Origin: Spirochaetota bacterium
Lineage (GTDB): Bacteria > Spirochaetota > UBA4802 > UB4802
Reading direction: 5' to 3'
Length of the DNA: 13,042 nt
NCBI GenBank assembly: GCA_018399855.1
Contig: JAGYNX010000030.1
Location: forward strand, 1 to 13,042
The position numbers and the translations under genes were made by a program. The stretch's first letter is position 1. Each line of letters begins with the position of its first letter. The notes below the pieces were generated by a model. That model had not been told where the DNA came from and made no database searches. It saw nothing but the letters and a program-made list of their open reading frames with translations. Below, piece by piece: positions 7,301 through 13,042 of the stretch.

Positions 7301-8651
7301 AAAACTTCGAGCCAGCGAAGAGAATTTCAGGTCTTTCTTTGAAACAGTGGATGATATATTTCTAATTGTTTCAACTGATGGATACATAATATACGCCAAC
7401 CCTGTCACTGAAAAGATTCTCGGTTACACCATTGAAGAACTTACCGGTATGCGTATACTTGACCTGCACCCGGAGAGGTTGCGCGATGATGCCGGGGAAA
7501 TATTGGATGCCATGTTAAGGGGAGAGCGTGACTATTGTCCCCTGCCGCTTGCCGCTAAAAACGGTGATTACGTGCCGGTAGAAACCCGGGTGTGGATGGG
7601 AAAATGGGACGGGCAGGATTGCGTGTTTGGCATATCCAAGGACCTGACAAAGGTGCAGGAGGCGCTGCAGAAATTTCAGAAACTTTTCGACAGCAACCCG
7701 GCATTGATGGCGGTGAGTATTTTGCCAGAGAGATATCTTGTAGATGTGAATGACTCGTTCCTGGAAACACTTGGATATGAAAGGGACGATGTGATGGGTC
7801 GTACAAGCGTTGAACTGGATCTCTTCGTGGAAGACGAGATGTATAAACAGGTAGCGCATACGCTTGAGAAAGAGGGACGAGTTAACCAGGTACAGTTGAT
7901 GGTGAGGGCAAAAGACGGTTCTCTACGCGATGGCCTTTTCTCTGGTGAGGTGATCGAGAGTCAGGGTAAACGCTATCTCCTCACCGTAATGACAGATATT
8001 ACCGAGTTGAGCAGGGCCCAGAAGAAAATACAGTCACTACTTGACGACCGCGAGCTCCTTATCCGCGAGGTACATCACCGTATAAAGAACGACATGGCCA
8101 CGGTGAGCAGCCTGCTGGGTATACAGTCTATGAGATCGAATAATAGCGAAGTTAAAGATGCCCTGGATGAGGCAAAAAGCAGGATTTTATTGATGGGAGA
8201 AATATACAACAATCTTTACCGCCGTGATGATGTGCAGCATGTCAGCCTGATCTCTTTTCTCTCGGTTATAGTTGAATCGGCAAAAACTGCCCAGGCAACG
8301 TCCATACCCGTGGATATTGAAACAAATATTGAGGATATAGTTGTCTCTTCAAAGCAGTCCTTTCCGGTGGGTATCATTCTCAATGAACTTATCACCAATT
8401 CATACAAGTATGCCTTTGCTGGAAAGGACTCCGGTTTCATCAATGTAACGGTGGCACGTACCGGGGAAGACACGATGGAAATCGTAGTTGCTGACAATGG
8501 TAACGGGATCCCCGGAGAGGTAATTGATGAAAAAACGTACGGTTTTGGCCTTTCGCTGGTTGAAGCTTATACGAGGCAGTATCATGGAAATCTTGAATTT
8601 TTTAGTGAAGCTGGTACAATGGTAAAGGTGGTGATGACTATAGAAGGATAA
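4350..8651 (+). CDS. Giant soluble PAS/GAF sensor histidine kinase (HisKA_2 family)
   Basis: This 1433-residue kinase has no membrane segment. Domains in order: PAS 5-120, GAF 125-290, PAS 297-418, PAS 425-545, GAF 553-722, PAS 731-855, PAS 863-980, PAS 988-1103, PAS 1105-1222, HisKA_2 1230-1310 and HATPase about 1335-1433. The phosphoacceptor is most likely His1243 in EVHHRIKND. The ATP site shows an N-box (NELITN, 1345-1350), a G1 box DNGNG (1382-1386) and a YGFGLSL G2 segment (1397-1403). It has no receiver of its own, so phosphate must pass to a separate receiver; those at 3134, 11488 and 11896 are nearby candidates. Nine sensory domains imply integration of many cytosolic cues. Start: GGGG at 4340-4343 lies 6 nt before ATG 4350; in-frame ATGs at 4338 and 4344 are alternatives. 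Reading further upstream from 4230 gives non-homologous-looking sequence that overlaps the previous gene. It ends 16 nt before the next gene. Confidence 0.93.
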   Translation: MNDGLYKKVVEHANMAYACHQVIVDAKGIPVDYRFLEANRAFEEITGLNRDDIINRTVCDVLPGIRDGAFDWVAYYGEIALRGGESEFEQYSKPLDRYYRVKVFSPEKDYFVTLFEDITVNYRLARASHDFLEQAGDVIEYQRITDDLRAISGARYVSFNLFEEDGNYFTTVAVSGTTSNSSRVSGILGYDVTGTRWEHDPERAKKLSGGTTTIFTNIRELPGSLISAKQAEKIEKQLNIGETAIVKIMNDNRMLGDFTVFMGKGKSLKNRNIVETYAQMTGLLIKQQRAKDREAENEQKYRDLVEDSGSVILRLDTEGNILFCNDYAESFFGYTADKLIGNNVVGTIVPEKDSQGRNLAEMMEELTLIPDQYRINENENMKSSGERVWIRWTNRPVFDDNGAFISILCVGQDITDRVQAEKTLASAEGNQRILLDNITTQVWFLTDEHTYGAVNRTHAEFNGTTVEELSFKDMYDLFPEDVVNICREGNREVFSKKIPVYSEEWVPHASGKLRLIGITKTPVLDEKGDVVYVVCSADDITDQRQMEIEINNRLRHEKSLVAISGILASVRCIHGAIDSVLGILREASGASRSYAFVNSESEDGELLMSQVCESVAEGVEPQLDNPELQDLPYSVASPSGELLGQLRAGKVYKVRVADLPDEERPLLEEQGITAILIVPVHIRGIFWGYIGLDNCDETDFFDEQLVYLVKMVADTLGINIDRLQLEDELRTSEQHYRLLAENSSDVIWTTNMELQTTYVSPSVETLVGESVEEHIRRSFDEKFTEESITHLSGILADELEKEKDPACDWNRSRTAEVEHYRADGSIIPVEISMSFLRNENGNIIGIQGISRDITERVRTREQLVQSERKYRLLMESSLYPVVVTSVADQTVLYINQFAARFFGVQPHTATGMKAPDFWCDPRDRDRFMKEVRENGAVFAMESRLKTTDGAEMVVLMSTAEIEFEGVPATFTVFSDISERKLLEEKLRASEENFRSFFETVDDIFLIVSTDGYIIYANPVTEKILGYTIEELTGMRILDLHPERLRDDAGEILDAMLRGERDYCPLPLAAKNGDYVPVETRVWMGKWDGQDCVFGISKDLTKVQEALQKFQKLFDSNPALMAVSILPERYLVDVNDSFLETLGYERDDVMGRTSVELDLFVEDEMYKQVAHTLEKEGRVNQVQLMVRAKDGSLRDGLFSGEVIESQGKRYLLTVMTDITELSRAQKKIQSLLDDRELLIREVHHRIKNDMATVSSLLGIQSMRSNNSEVKDALDEAKSRILLMGEIYNNLYRRDDVQHVSLISFLSVIVESAKTAQATSIPVDIETNIEDIVVSSKQSFPVGIILNELITNSYKYAFAGKDSGFINVTVARTGEDTMEIVVADNGNGIPGEVIDEKTYGFGLSLVEAYTRQYHGNLEFFSEAGTMVKVVMTIEG

Positions 8652-8667
8652 GCGGAATACAGAATAC

Positions 8668-11448
8668 ATGGACAGGGAACAGTTAAGGCAGCAACTCAGG
8701 GAATCTGAGACCCGCTATCGAAGGGTGGTTGAAGATCAGCTTGATCTCATATGTCGATTTACCCCGGATTTTATGCTCACATTTGTCAATGGAGCCTACT
8801 GCCGTTTCTTTAACATGAAGCCCGAAGAGCTTCTTGGAGTCAACTGGCTTACATTCCTTCCGGAAGAAGAACAACAGGAAGTAAAGTACAGGGTTGCACA
8901 AATAACCCTGGATAATCCTACCATTACCTACCAGCACCGGGTTGAAACCCCGGATGGTAATTACGGGTGGCAGCAGTGGACTGACCGTGGGGTATTCGAC
9001 AGTAATGGAAATATATATGAATACCAGTCGGTTGGCAGTGATATAACCGAGTTAAAAAAAACCAGTGCCCTGATGGCCATACAGCGTGACCTGGCGGTGG
9101 CGCTGGGCAGCACATCTGATACCAACATTTCTTTTACACTCATAATTGAATCACTTGTTTCGGTGCCCGAGATTGACGGTGCCGGAATATACATGTTTAA
9201 CGGCGAAACCGGTACCCTTGACCTGGCTTTTCACATGGGATTTTCAGACGATTTTGTTGAAGAAGTTCACACCTTTGGCAGTGACACAAGGCAATTTGAA
9301 CTGATCAACAGGGGAACCCCTCTTTTTGCCGGTTATGAGAAGGTGCCTGATAAGGATACGGTTCGAAAAGCAGAGAAACTGAAAGCCTTTGGCGTTATCC
9401 CGGTATTACATGAACGCAGGGTTGTTGGTGCCCTGAATATTGCTTCGCGTACCTGTGATGATTTCCCACGTCGTGTACGTGACTTTGCGCGGGCCATTGC
9501 CGGCCAGGTAGGAAGTACAATAATACGCATAAAAGATAATGAGCAGGTTCAACGAAGCCGTAAAAACCTGTTCAGCCTTTTCGAACGCCTGGATGATCTC
9601 ATTTTCATTATTGATGGCGATGGAAGCATTATGGAAATAAACCCCAGTGTAAGCAGAAAACTGGGGTATACCCTGCGTGAACTGGAAGGGAAAAATTTGA
9701 AAATGCTTCATCCCCCGGGAAGAACCGATGAAGTGGAAAAGGTGTTCAGCGAAATGATAGCCGGAATTACTGATACCTGTATCATTCCACTGGTAAAAAA
9801 AGACGGAAGGGAGCTGCCGGTTGAAACAAGGGTGAACAAGGGGTACTGGGATGGAGAACAGGTGATTTTTGGCATATCCCGCGACCTCACCGAAAGAAGG
9901 CGCTTTGAGCGTGAGCTTGCCGAAAGCAGGGAGCGGCTCGATCTTACCCTGAAGGGGGCGGACCTTGGCCTGTGGGACTGGAACATCGGTACCGGCGAGA
10001 TCGTGTTCAACGAGAGATGGGCACATATGCTGGGGTACGAGGTAAACGAGATTGAACCTCATATAAACTCATGGGAGAACCTGGTGCATCCGGATGATAA
10101 AGACGGGGTAGTGAAGAGCCTGCGGGAACATCTACGAGGTGTGACTCCACTGTATGAATCAGAACATCGTCTTAAATGTAAAGATGGAACATGGAAATGG
10201 ATACTTGACCGTGGCAGTGTGATGGAAAGGGATATTAACGGTGATCCCGTACGGGCCCTTGGTACTCACATGGATATAAGCGCGCAGAAGGAAACTGAAG
10301 AAAAACTGAAAAAGGCCAGGGAAGAAGCGGAAGAGGCTAACCGTGCCAAGAGTACCTTTCTTGCCAACATGAGCCACGAATTACGGACACCAATGAATGC
10401 CATCATAGGGATATCGGGGGTATTAAAGAAGAAGGCCGGGAATATGGATCAAAATTCTCAAGAAGGGTTGCATTTGATAAACGAGAGTGGACGTCGACTA
10501 CTGTTCCTTATAAATGATATTCTTGACCTTTCCAAGCTGGAAGTAGGAAGGATGAAGGTGTATAACGAGGAATTTAACCTGCATGATTTTATATATGGTG
10601 TTGAGCCAACAATATTGGCGTTGATCGGGAAAAAGGACGTGGTATTTTCTGTAAATATTGATGCGCATACCCCTGAAATAATATATTCAGACAGTGAAAA
10701 GATCTACCGGGTATTGATGAACATCCTTGGAAACGCGGTGAAATTTACCGAGCATGGCAGCATAACACTGAACGTGCGGGGGACGGGGGAACGGATCGTA
10801 TTCGAAGTTTCCGATACGGGGATAGGGATCAGCAGTAATCAGCTTCCCTACGTGTACGAATCTTTCTACCAGGCCGATGATTCAACCAGGCGCAGGTTCC
10901 CCGGCACCGGTCTGGGCCTGGCCCTGAGTAAAAATCTTGCCGAAATGCTCGGTGGGCTTCTGGAGTTGGAGAGCGAAGAGGGTTCTGGTACAACCGTGAG
11001 GTTGATTATTCCCGTACAGGAATACCGGGTTGATAAACGCCTTTATGATAACCGGCAGATGGATGATTGCCCCATAAGCCCGGATGAGCAGGTTCGCGGG
11101 GGACGTGTACTGGTCATTGACGATGAAAAAACAGGCAGGGAGACATTACGTTTCATGCTTGAAGATAACTACGAAGTTATATGCGCGGCCGGCGGCAGGG
11201 AAGGCCTGGAATTGTTTAAAAACAATGAAATTGATATCGTGTTACTGGACATTATGATGCCCGAAATGGATGGGTTTATGACATACACGATATTACGTGA
11301 GATGAACAAGACGGTACCTGTAATAGCGGTAACGGCAAGGGCTATGCCTGACGAAAAACGAAAAATCATTGACCATGGTTTCGACGCGTACATCTCTAAA
11401 CCGATAATCGAAGACCAGTTGGATGGGCTGATTCGACGTTATATGTAA
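8668..11448 (+). CDS. Hybrid histidine kinase PAS-GAF-PAS-PAS-HisKA-HATPase-receiver
   Basis: This 926-residue cytosolic hybrid kinase contains PAS 14-130, GAF 132-292, PAS 297-413, PAS 420-542, a charged coiled coil 540-565, HisKA with His570 in SHELRTP, HATPase with N-box Asn685/Asn689, G1 DTGIG (716-720) and G2 GTGLGL (746-751), then a C-terminal receiver (about 812-926). The receiver has acidic Asp818-Asp819, phosphoacceptor Asp861 in LLDIMMPEMDG, Thr889 and Lys911. All catalytic residues look intact. Phosphate should move from His570 to Asp861 and then normally to an HPt protein, but none is encoded in this window. The coding region follows the giant kinase by 16 nt with only a weak ribosome site (GCGGAA, 8652-8657), suggesting translational coupling. 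Its PAS domains closely resemble PAS modules in the giant kinase and the PAS-LuxR protein. Confidence 0.95.
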   Translation: MDREQLRQQLRESETRYRRVVEDQLDLICRFTPDFMLTFVNGAYCRFFNMKPEELLGVNWLTFLPEEEQQEVKYRVAQITLDNPTITYQHRVETPDGNYGWQQWTDRGVFDSNGNIYEYQSVGSDITELKKTSALMAIQRDLAVALGSTSDTNISFTLIIESLVSVPEIDGAGIYMFNGETGTLDLAFHMGFSDDFVEEVHTFGSDTRQFELINRGTPLFAGYEKVPDKDTVRKAEKLKAFGVIPVLHERRVVGALNIASRTCDDFPRRVRDFARAIAGQVGSTIIRIKDNEQVQRSRKNLFSLFERLDDLIFIIDGDGSIMEINPSVSRKLGYTLRELEGKNLKMLHPPGRTDEVEKVFSEMIAGITDTCIIPLVKKDGRELPVETRVNKGYWDGEQVIFGISRDLTERRRFERELAESRERLDLTLKGADLGLWDWNIGTGEIVFNERWAHMLGYEVNEIEPHINSWENLVHPDDKDGVVKSLREHLRGVTPLYESEHRLKCKDGTWKWILDRGSVMERDINGDPVRALGTHMDISAQKETEEKLKKAREEAEEANRAKSTFLANMSHELRTPMNAIIGISGVLKKKAGNMDQNSQEGLHLINESGRRLLFLINDILDLSKLEVGRMKVYNEEFNLHDFIYGVEPTILALIGKKDVVFSVNIDAHTPEIIYSDSEKIYRVLMNILGNAVKFTEHGSITLNVRGTGERIVFEVSDTGIGISSNQLPYVYESFYQADDSTRRRFPGTGLGLALSKNLAEMLGGLLELESEEGSGTTVRLIIPVQEYRVDKRLYDNRQMDDCPISPDEQVRGGRVLVIDDEKTGRETLRFMLEDNYEVICAAGGREGLELFKNNEIDIVLLDIMMPEMDGFMTYTILREMNKTVPVIAVTARAMPDEKRKIIDHGFDAYISKPIIEDQLDGLIRRYM

Positions 11449-11475
11449 TTGTAACTCTTGACTGATTATGATGAC

Positions 11476-11481
11476 AGGGAG
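11476..11481 (+). promoter_or_regulatory. Ribosome binding site that sets the standalone receiver start
   Basis: AGGGAG lies 6 nt before GTG 11488. The alternative TTG at 11458 would add 10 charged residues ahead of the receiver fold and has no ribosome site, so the GTG is preferred. Confidence 0.65.
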
Positions 11482-11487
11482 AAAAGA

Positions 11488-11880
11488 GTGAAACGGACAC
11501 TAATGATTTTTGATGATATCTATGCCAACCGGTTCCTGGTAACCCAGTTATTCCCGGATGATATTGTTATATGCGTGGAAAATGGTGCTGCCATGTGGGA
11601 AAATCTTGAAGAAACGGTTCCAGATATTATTCTCATGGATGTAAACCTTCCGGATGAGGACGGTTTCGAATTGACGAAACAGTTGAAAGCTTCGGAGCAA
11701 TACCGGCATGTGCCCATTGTGTTCTTAACGGTACATTCCACGAAACATGATGTAATGAAAGCTGCCGACGCGGGGGGTGATGGATACATTACCAAGCCTT
11801 TTCAAGAAGAAGTTCTTGTAAAACGGGTGAACAAGGTGTTGATTGATAAACGGTTACGAGAACTGAGAAATGAGAGTTGA
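11488..11880 (+). CDS. Standalone CheY-like receiver protein
   Basis: This 130-residue protein is a single receiver domain with no output module. Key residues counted from GTG 11488 are the acidic pair Asp9-Asp10, phosphoacceptor Asp51 in ILMDVNLPDEDG, switch Thr81 and Lys103 in ITKPF, all intact. The gene sits 39 nt after the hybrid kinase and 15 nt before the chosen start of the diguanylate cyclase. Such proteins commonly act as phosphate shuttles, sinks or allosteric partners. Here it could accept phosphate from the receiver-less giant kinase or the hybrid kinase and connect them to the cyclase. That partner assignment is from context only. The short basic tail (KRLRELRNE) is not a recognisable domain. 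Confidence 0.9.
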   Translation: MKRTLMIFDDIYANRFLVTQLFPDDIVICVENGAAMWENLEETVPDIILMDVNLPDEDGFELTKQLKASEQYRHVPIVFLTVHSTKHDVMKAADAGGDGYITKPFQEEVLVKRVNKVLIDKRLRELRNES

Positions 11881-11886
11881 AAGAGG
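11881..11886 (+). promoter_or_regulatory. Ribosome binding site that sets the diguanylate cyclase start
   Basis: AAGAGG directly abuts ATG 11887 with zero spacing, which is too close for initiation there. It sits 9 nt before GTG 11896, so the in-frame GTG is the more likely start. The site begins one base after the TGA of the receiver gene. Confidence 0.45.
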
Positions 11887-11895
11887 ATGGGCCAG

Positions 11896-12789
11896 GTGGT
11901 AAAAGAGGTAACGATTATTGCGGTTGATGATGAACCGGCCAATCTTTTTCTATTAAATGAAATTCTTCAGGAATACACGCTGATTACCCTGCAGAATTCA
12001 GAGTTAGCTATTCAATTGATCAAGAAGCATGTGCCAGACCTTGTATTGCTTGATATTATGATGCCGAAAGTTGATGGGTTTGACATAGCTCATGAAATGA
12101 TTAATGACGGGGTCTTGCGTTCCATTCCAATAATATTCATAAGCGCCAGGGATTCGGGTGAAGACGTATCAAAAGGTCTGTCAATTGGCGCGCAGGATTA
12201 TATTAAAAAACCATACAACGAGGTTGAAGTTCTTGCCCGCATAAAAAGGGTATTGCAGATGAACAGTGAAAGGAAAGAACTGTATTACCTGGCAACAAGG
12301 GATCAGCTTACGGGACTCTATAACAGGAATTATTTTTTCGAGGCTATACAGATTAAGATGGGTATGGCCAATAGGAAAAAACATAAGTTTTCAGTGGCAA
12401 TAATTGACCTGGATCATTTTAAACAGGTAAACGATACCTATGGACACCAGGTTGGTGACAGTGTTCTCATAAATTTTGCGAGTACAATAAGTTCATCATG
12501 TCGTGATTATGATATCGTTGCCCGTTATGGAGGTGAAGAATTTATTGTATATTTTGGAGAGCTGTTAAAAGAAGAGGCATGCGAGGTCATGGACAGGATA
12601 CGTCAAAGGGTGGAGAATATGGTTCTTGAAAAAAATAACAACATCCGGATAACGTTTAGTGCCGGCATCGCGGATATTTCTGTATTGGAAGGTTCAAACG
12701 GGAACCTTGAAACAATAATACAAAAGGCCGATGAATGCCTGTATAGGGCAAAGGATGAAGGGCGAAACAGGGTGATAATACAGGGATAG
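11896..12789 (+). CDS. Receiver-GGDEF response regulator, diguanylate cyclase
   Basis: This 297-residue protein is counted from GTG 11896; ATG 11887 would add three residues. The receiver (about 3-120) has Asp11-Asp12, phosphoacceptor Asp53 in LLDIMMPKVDG, Ser83 and Lys105. The GGDEF domain (about 128-297) opens with RDQLTGLYNR, carries the metal-binding DLDHFKQVND segment and has the catalytic loop GGEEF at 212-216, which is compatible with activity. An RDYD motif at 203-206 lies exactly five residues before GGEEF, the position of the inhibitory I-site, so feedback control by c-di-GMP is expected. It makes c-di-GMP from two GTP when phosphorylation drives dimerisation, as in PleD/WspR-type proteins; the layout here is REC-GGDEF with a single receiver. 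As the last gene of the same-strand cluster, it is the only enzymatic output of the phosphorelay seen here. Confidence 0.95.
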   Translation: MVKEVTIIAVDDEPANLFLLNEILQEYTLITLQNSELAIQLIKKHVPDLVLLDIMMPKVDGFDIAHEMINDGVLRSIPIIFISARDSGEDVSKGLSIGAQDYIKKPYNEVEVLARIKRVLQMNSERKELYYLATRDQLTGLYNRNYFFEAIQIKMGMANRKKHKFSVAIIDLDHFKQVNDTYGHQVGDSVLINFASTISSSCRDYDIVARYGGEEFIVYFGELLKEEACEVMDRIRQRVENMVLEKNNNIRITFSAGIADISVLEGSNGNLETIIQKADECLYRAKDEGRNRVIIQG

Positions 12790-12893
12790 CATAATTCTTC
12801 ACCAGGAACTGTCAGTCTTTTCAAAAAACATCTTATCGTGCGTGGTTAAAATCCCATTGACAACACATCATCGGAAACAGACCACATTGATAT

Positions 12894-13042
12894 TTACGTA
12901 AGCTCCGGAAGCACGAATTTAAAACTGGTTCCGCTGGAAGTGTCAATTTCCATGGTGGCGTCAAGTTGTTTGGCAAGTGAGCGAATCAGCATAAGCCCCA
13001 TGGTGCCTGTTTTTTCATGATCAATACCACCTGGTATTCCTT
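12894..13042 (-). CDS. C-terminal end of a histidine kinase (partial)
   Basis: The minus strand encodes the last 49 codons of a protein truncated by the window edge, with its stop at 12894-12896. The visible part starts GIPGGID, the end of a G1 box, then reads GTMGLMLIRSLAKQL and ends with SSGTSFKFVLPEL. This is the C-terminal half of a HATPase_c domain in the style of HisKA_2-type kinases. Everything before it, including the phosphoacceptor His and sensory domains, lies beyond the window. The gene converges on the diguanylate cyclase; 104 bp separate the two stop codons, and I see no clear hairpin terminator between them. Confidence 0.85.
   Translation of the reverse strand, partial: GIPGGIDHEKTGTMGLMLIRSLAKQLDATMEIDTSSGTSFKFVLPELT

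Noticed and set aside
9406..10062. Long minus-strand open frame (218 codons) opposite the hybrid kinase
   Set aside because: It lies wholly inside a well-supported kinase gene, its translation shows no recognisable domain, and it is explained by codon bias of the opposite strand. The same holds for the other minus-strand frames inside the kinases.

Overview
The window looks like part of a bacterial chromosome with moderate GC and a rho-independent terminator style. It is almost entirely given over to cytosolic signal transduction. The tRNAs lack an encoded CCA. The receiver-PAS protein and the HisKA_2-type kinase resemble proteins I associate with free-living Spirochaetota such as Spirochaeta and its relatives. 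That placement is from memory of sequence style and is tentative.

Layout. Positions 1-160 hold the 3' end of a tRNA (probably Leu), a complete tRNA-Gly(GCC) and a strong intrinsic terminator. A well-formed sigma70-type promoter (261-289) then drives a 7-TM membrane protein with CREST-like Ser/His/Asp/His residues (319-981). It is followed closely by a four-PAS protein with a C-terminal LuxR-type helix-turn-helix (1043-2914), a one-component transcription factor. The 219-bp intergenic region 2915-3133 holds three TATA-centred elements spaced exactly 10 bp apart, a promoter (3008-3036) just downstream of them, and a leader hairpin (3082-3106).

From 3134 to 12789 runs a tight same-strand cluster, probably one operon: a receiver-PAS-PAS protein; a 1433-residue kinase with seven PAS and two GAF domains and a HisKA_2/HATPase core; a 926-residue hybrid kinase (PAS-GAF-PAS-PAS-HisKA-HATPase-receiver); a standalone receiver; and a receiver-GGDEF diguanylate cyclase with an intact GGEEF motif and inhibitory I-site. 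On the minus strand the 3' end of another histidine kinase (12894-13042) converges on this operon.

How it may work (inference): none of the kinases has a membrane segment, so they should sense cytosolic cues such as ligands, redox state or gases through 16 PAS and 3 GAF domains in about 12 kb. Several PAS modules are near-duplicates shared between the LuxR protein and the kinases, which suggests that the transcriptional branch and the phosphorelay branch read the same inputs. The visible outputs are transcription (LuxR HTH) and c-di-GMP synthesis (GGDEF). No HPt protein and no DNA-binding response regulator are encoded in the window.
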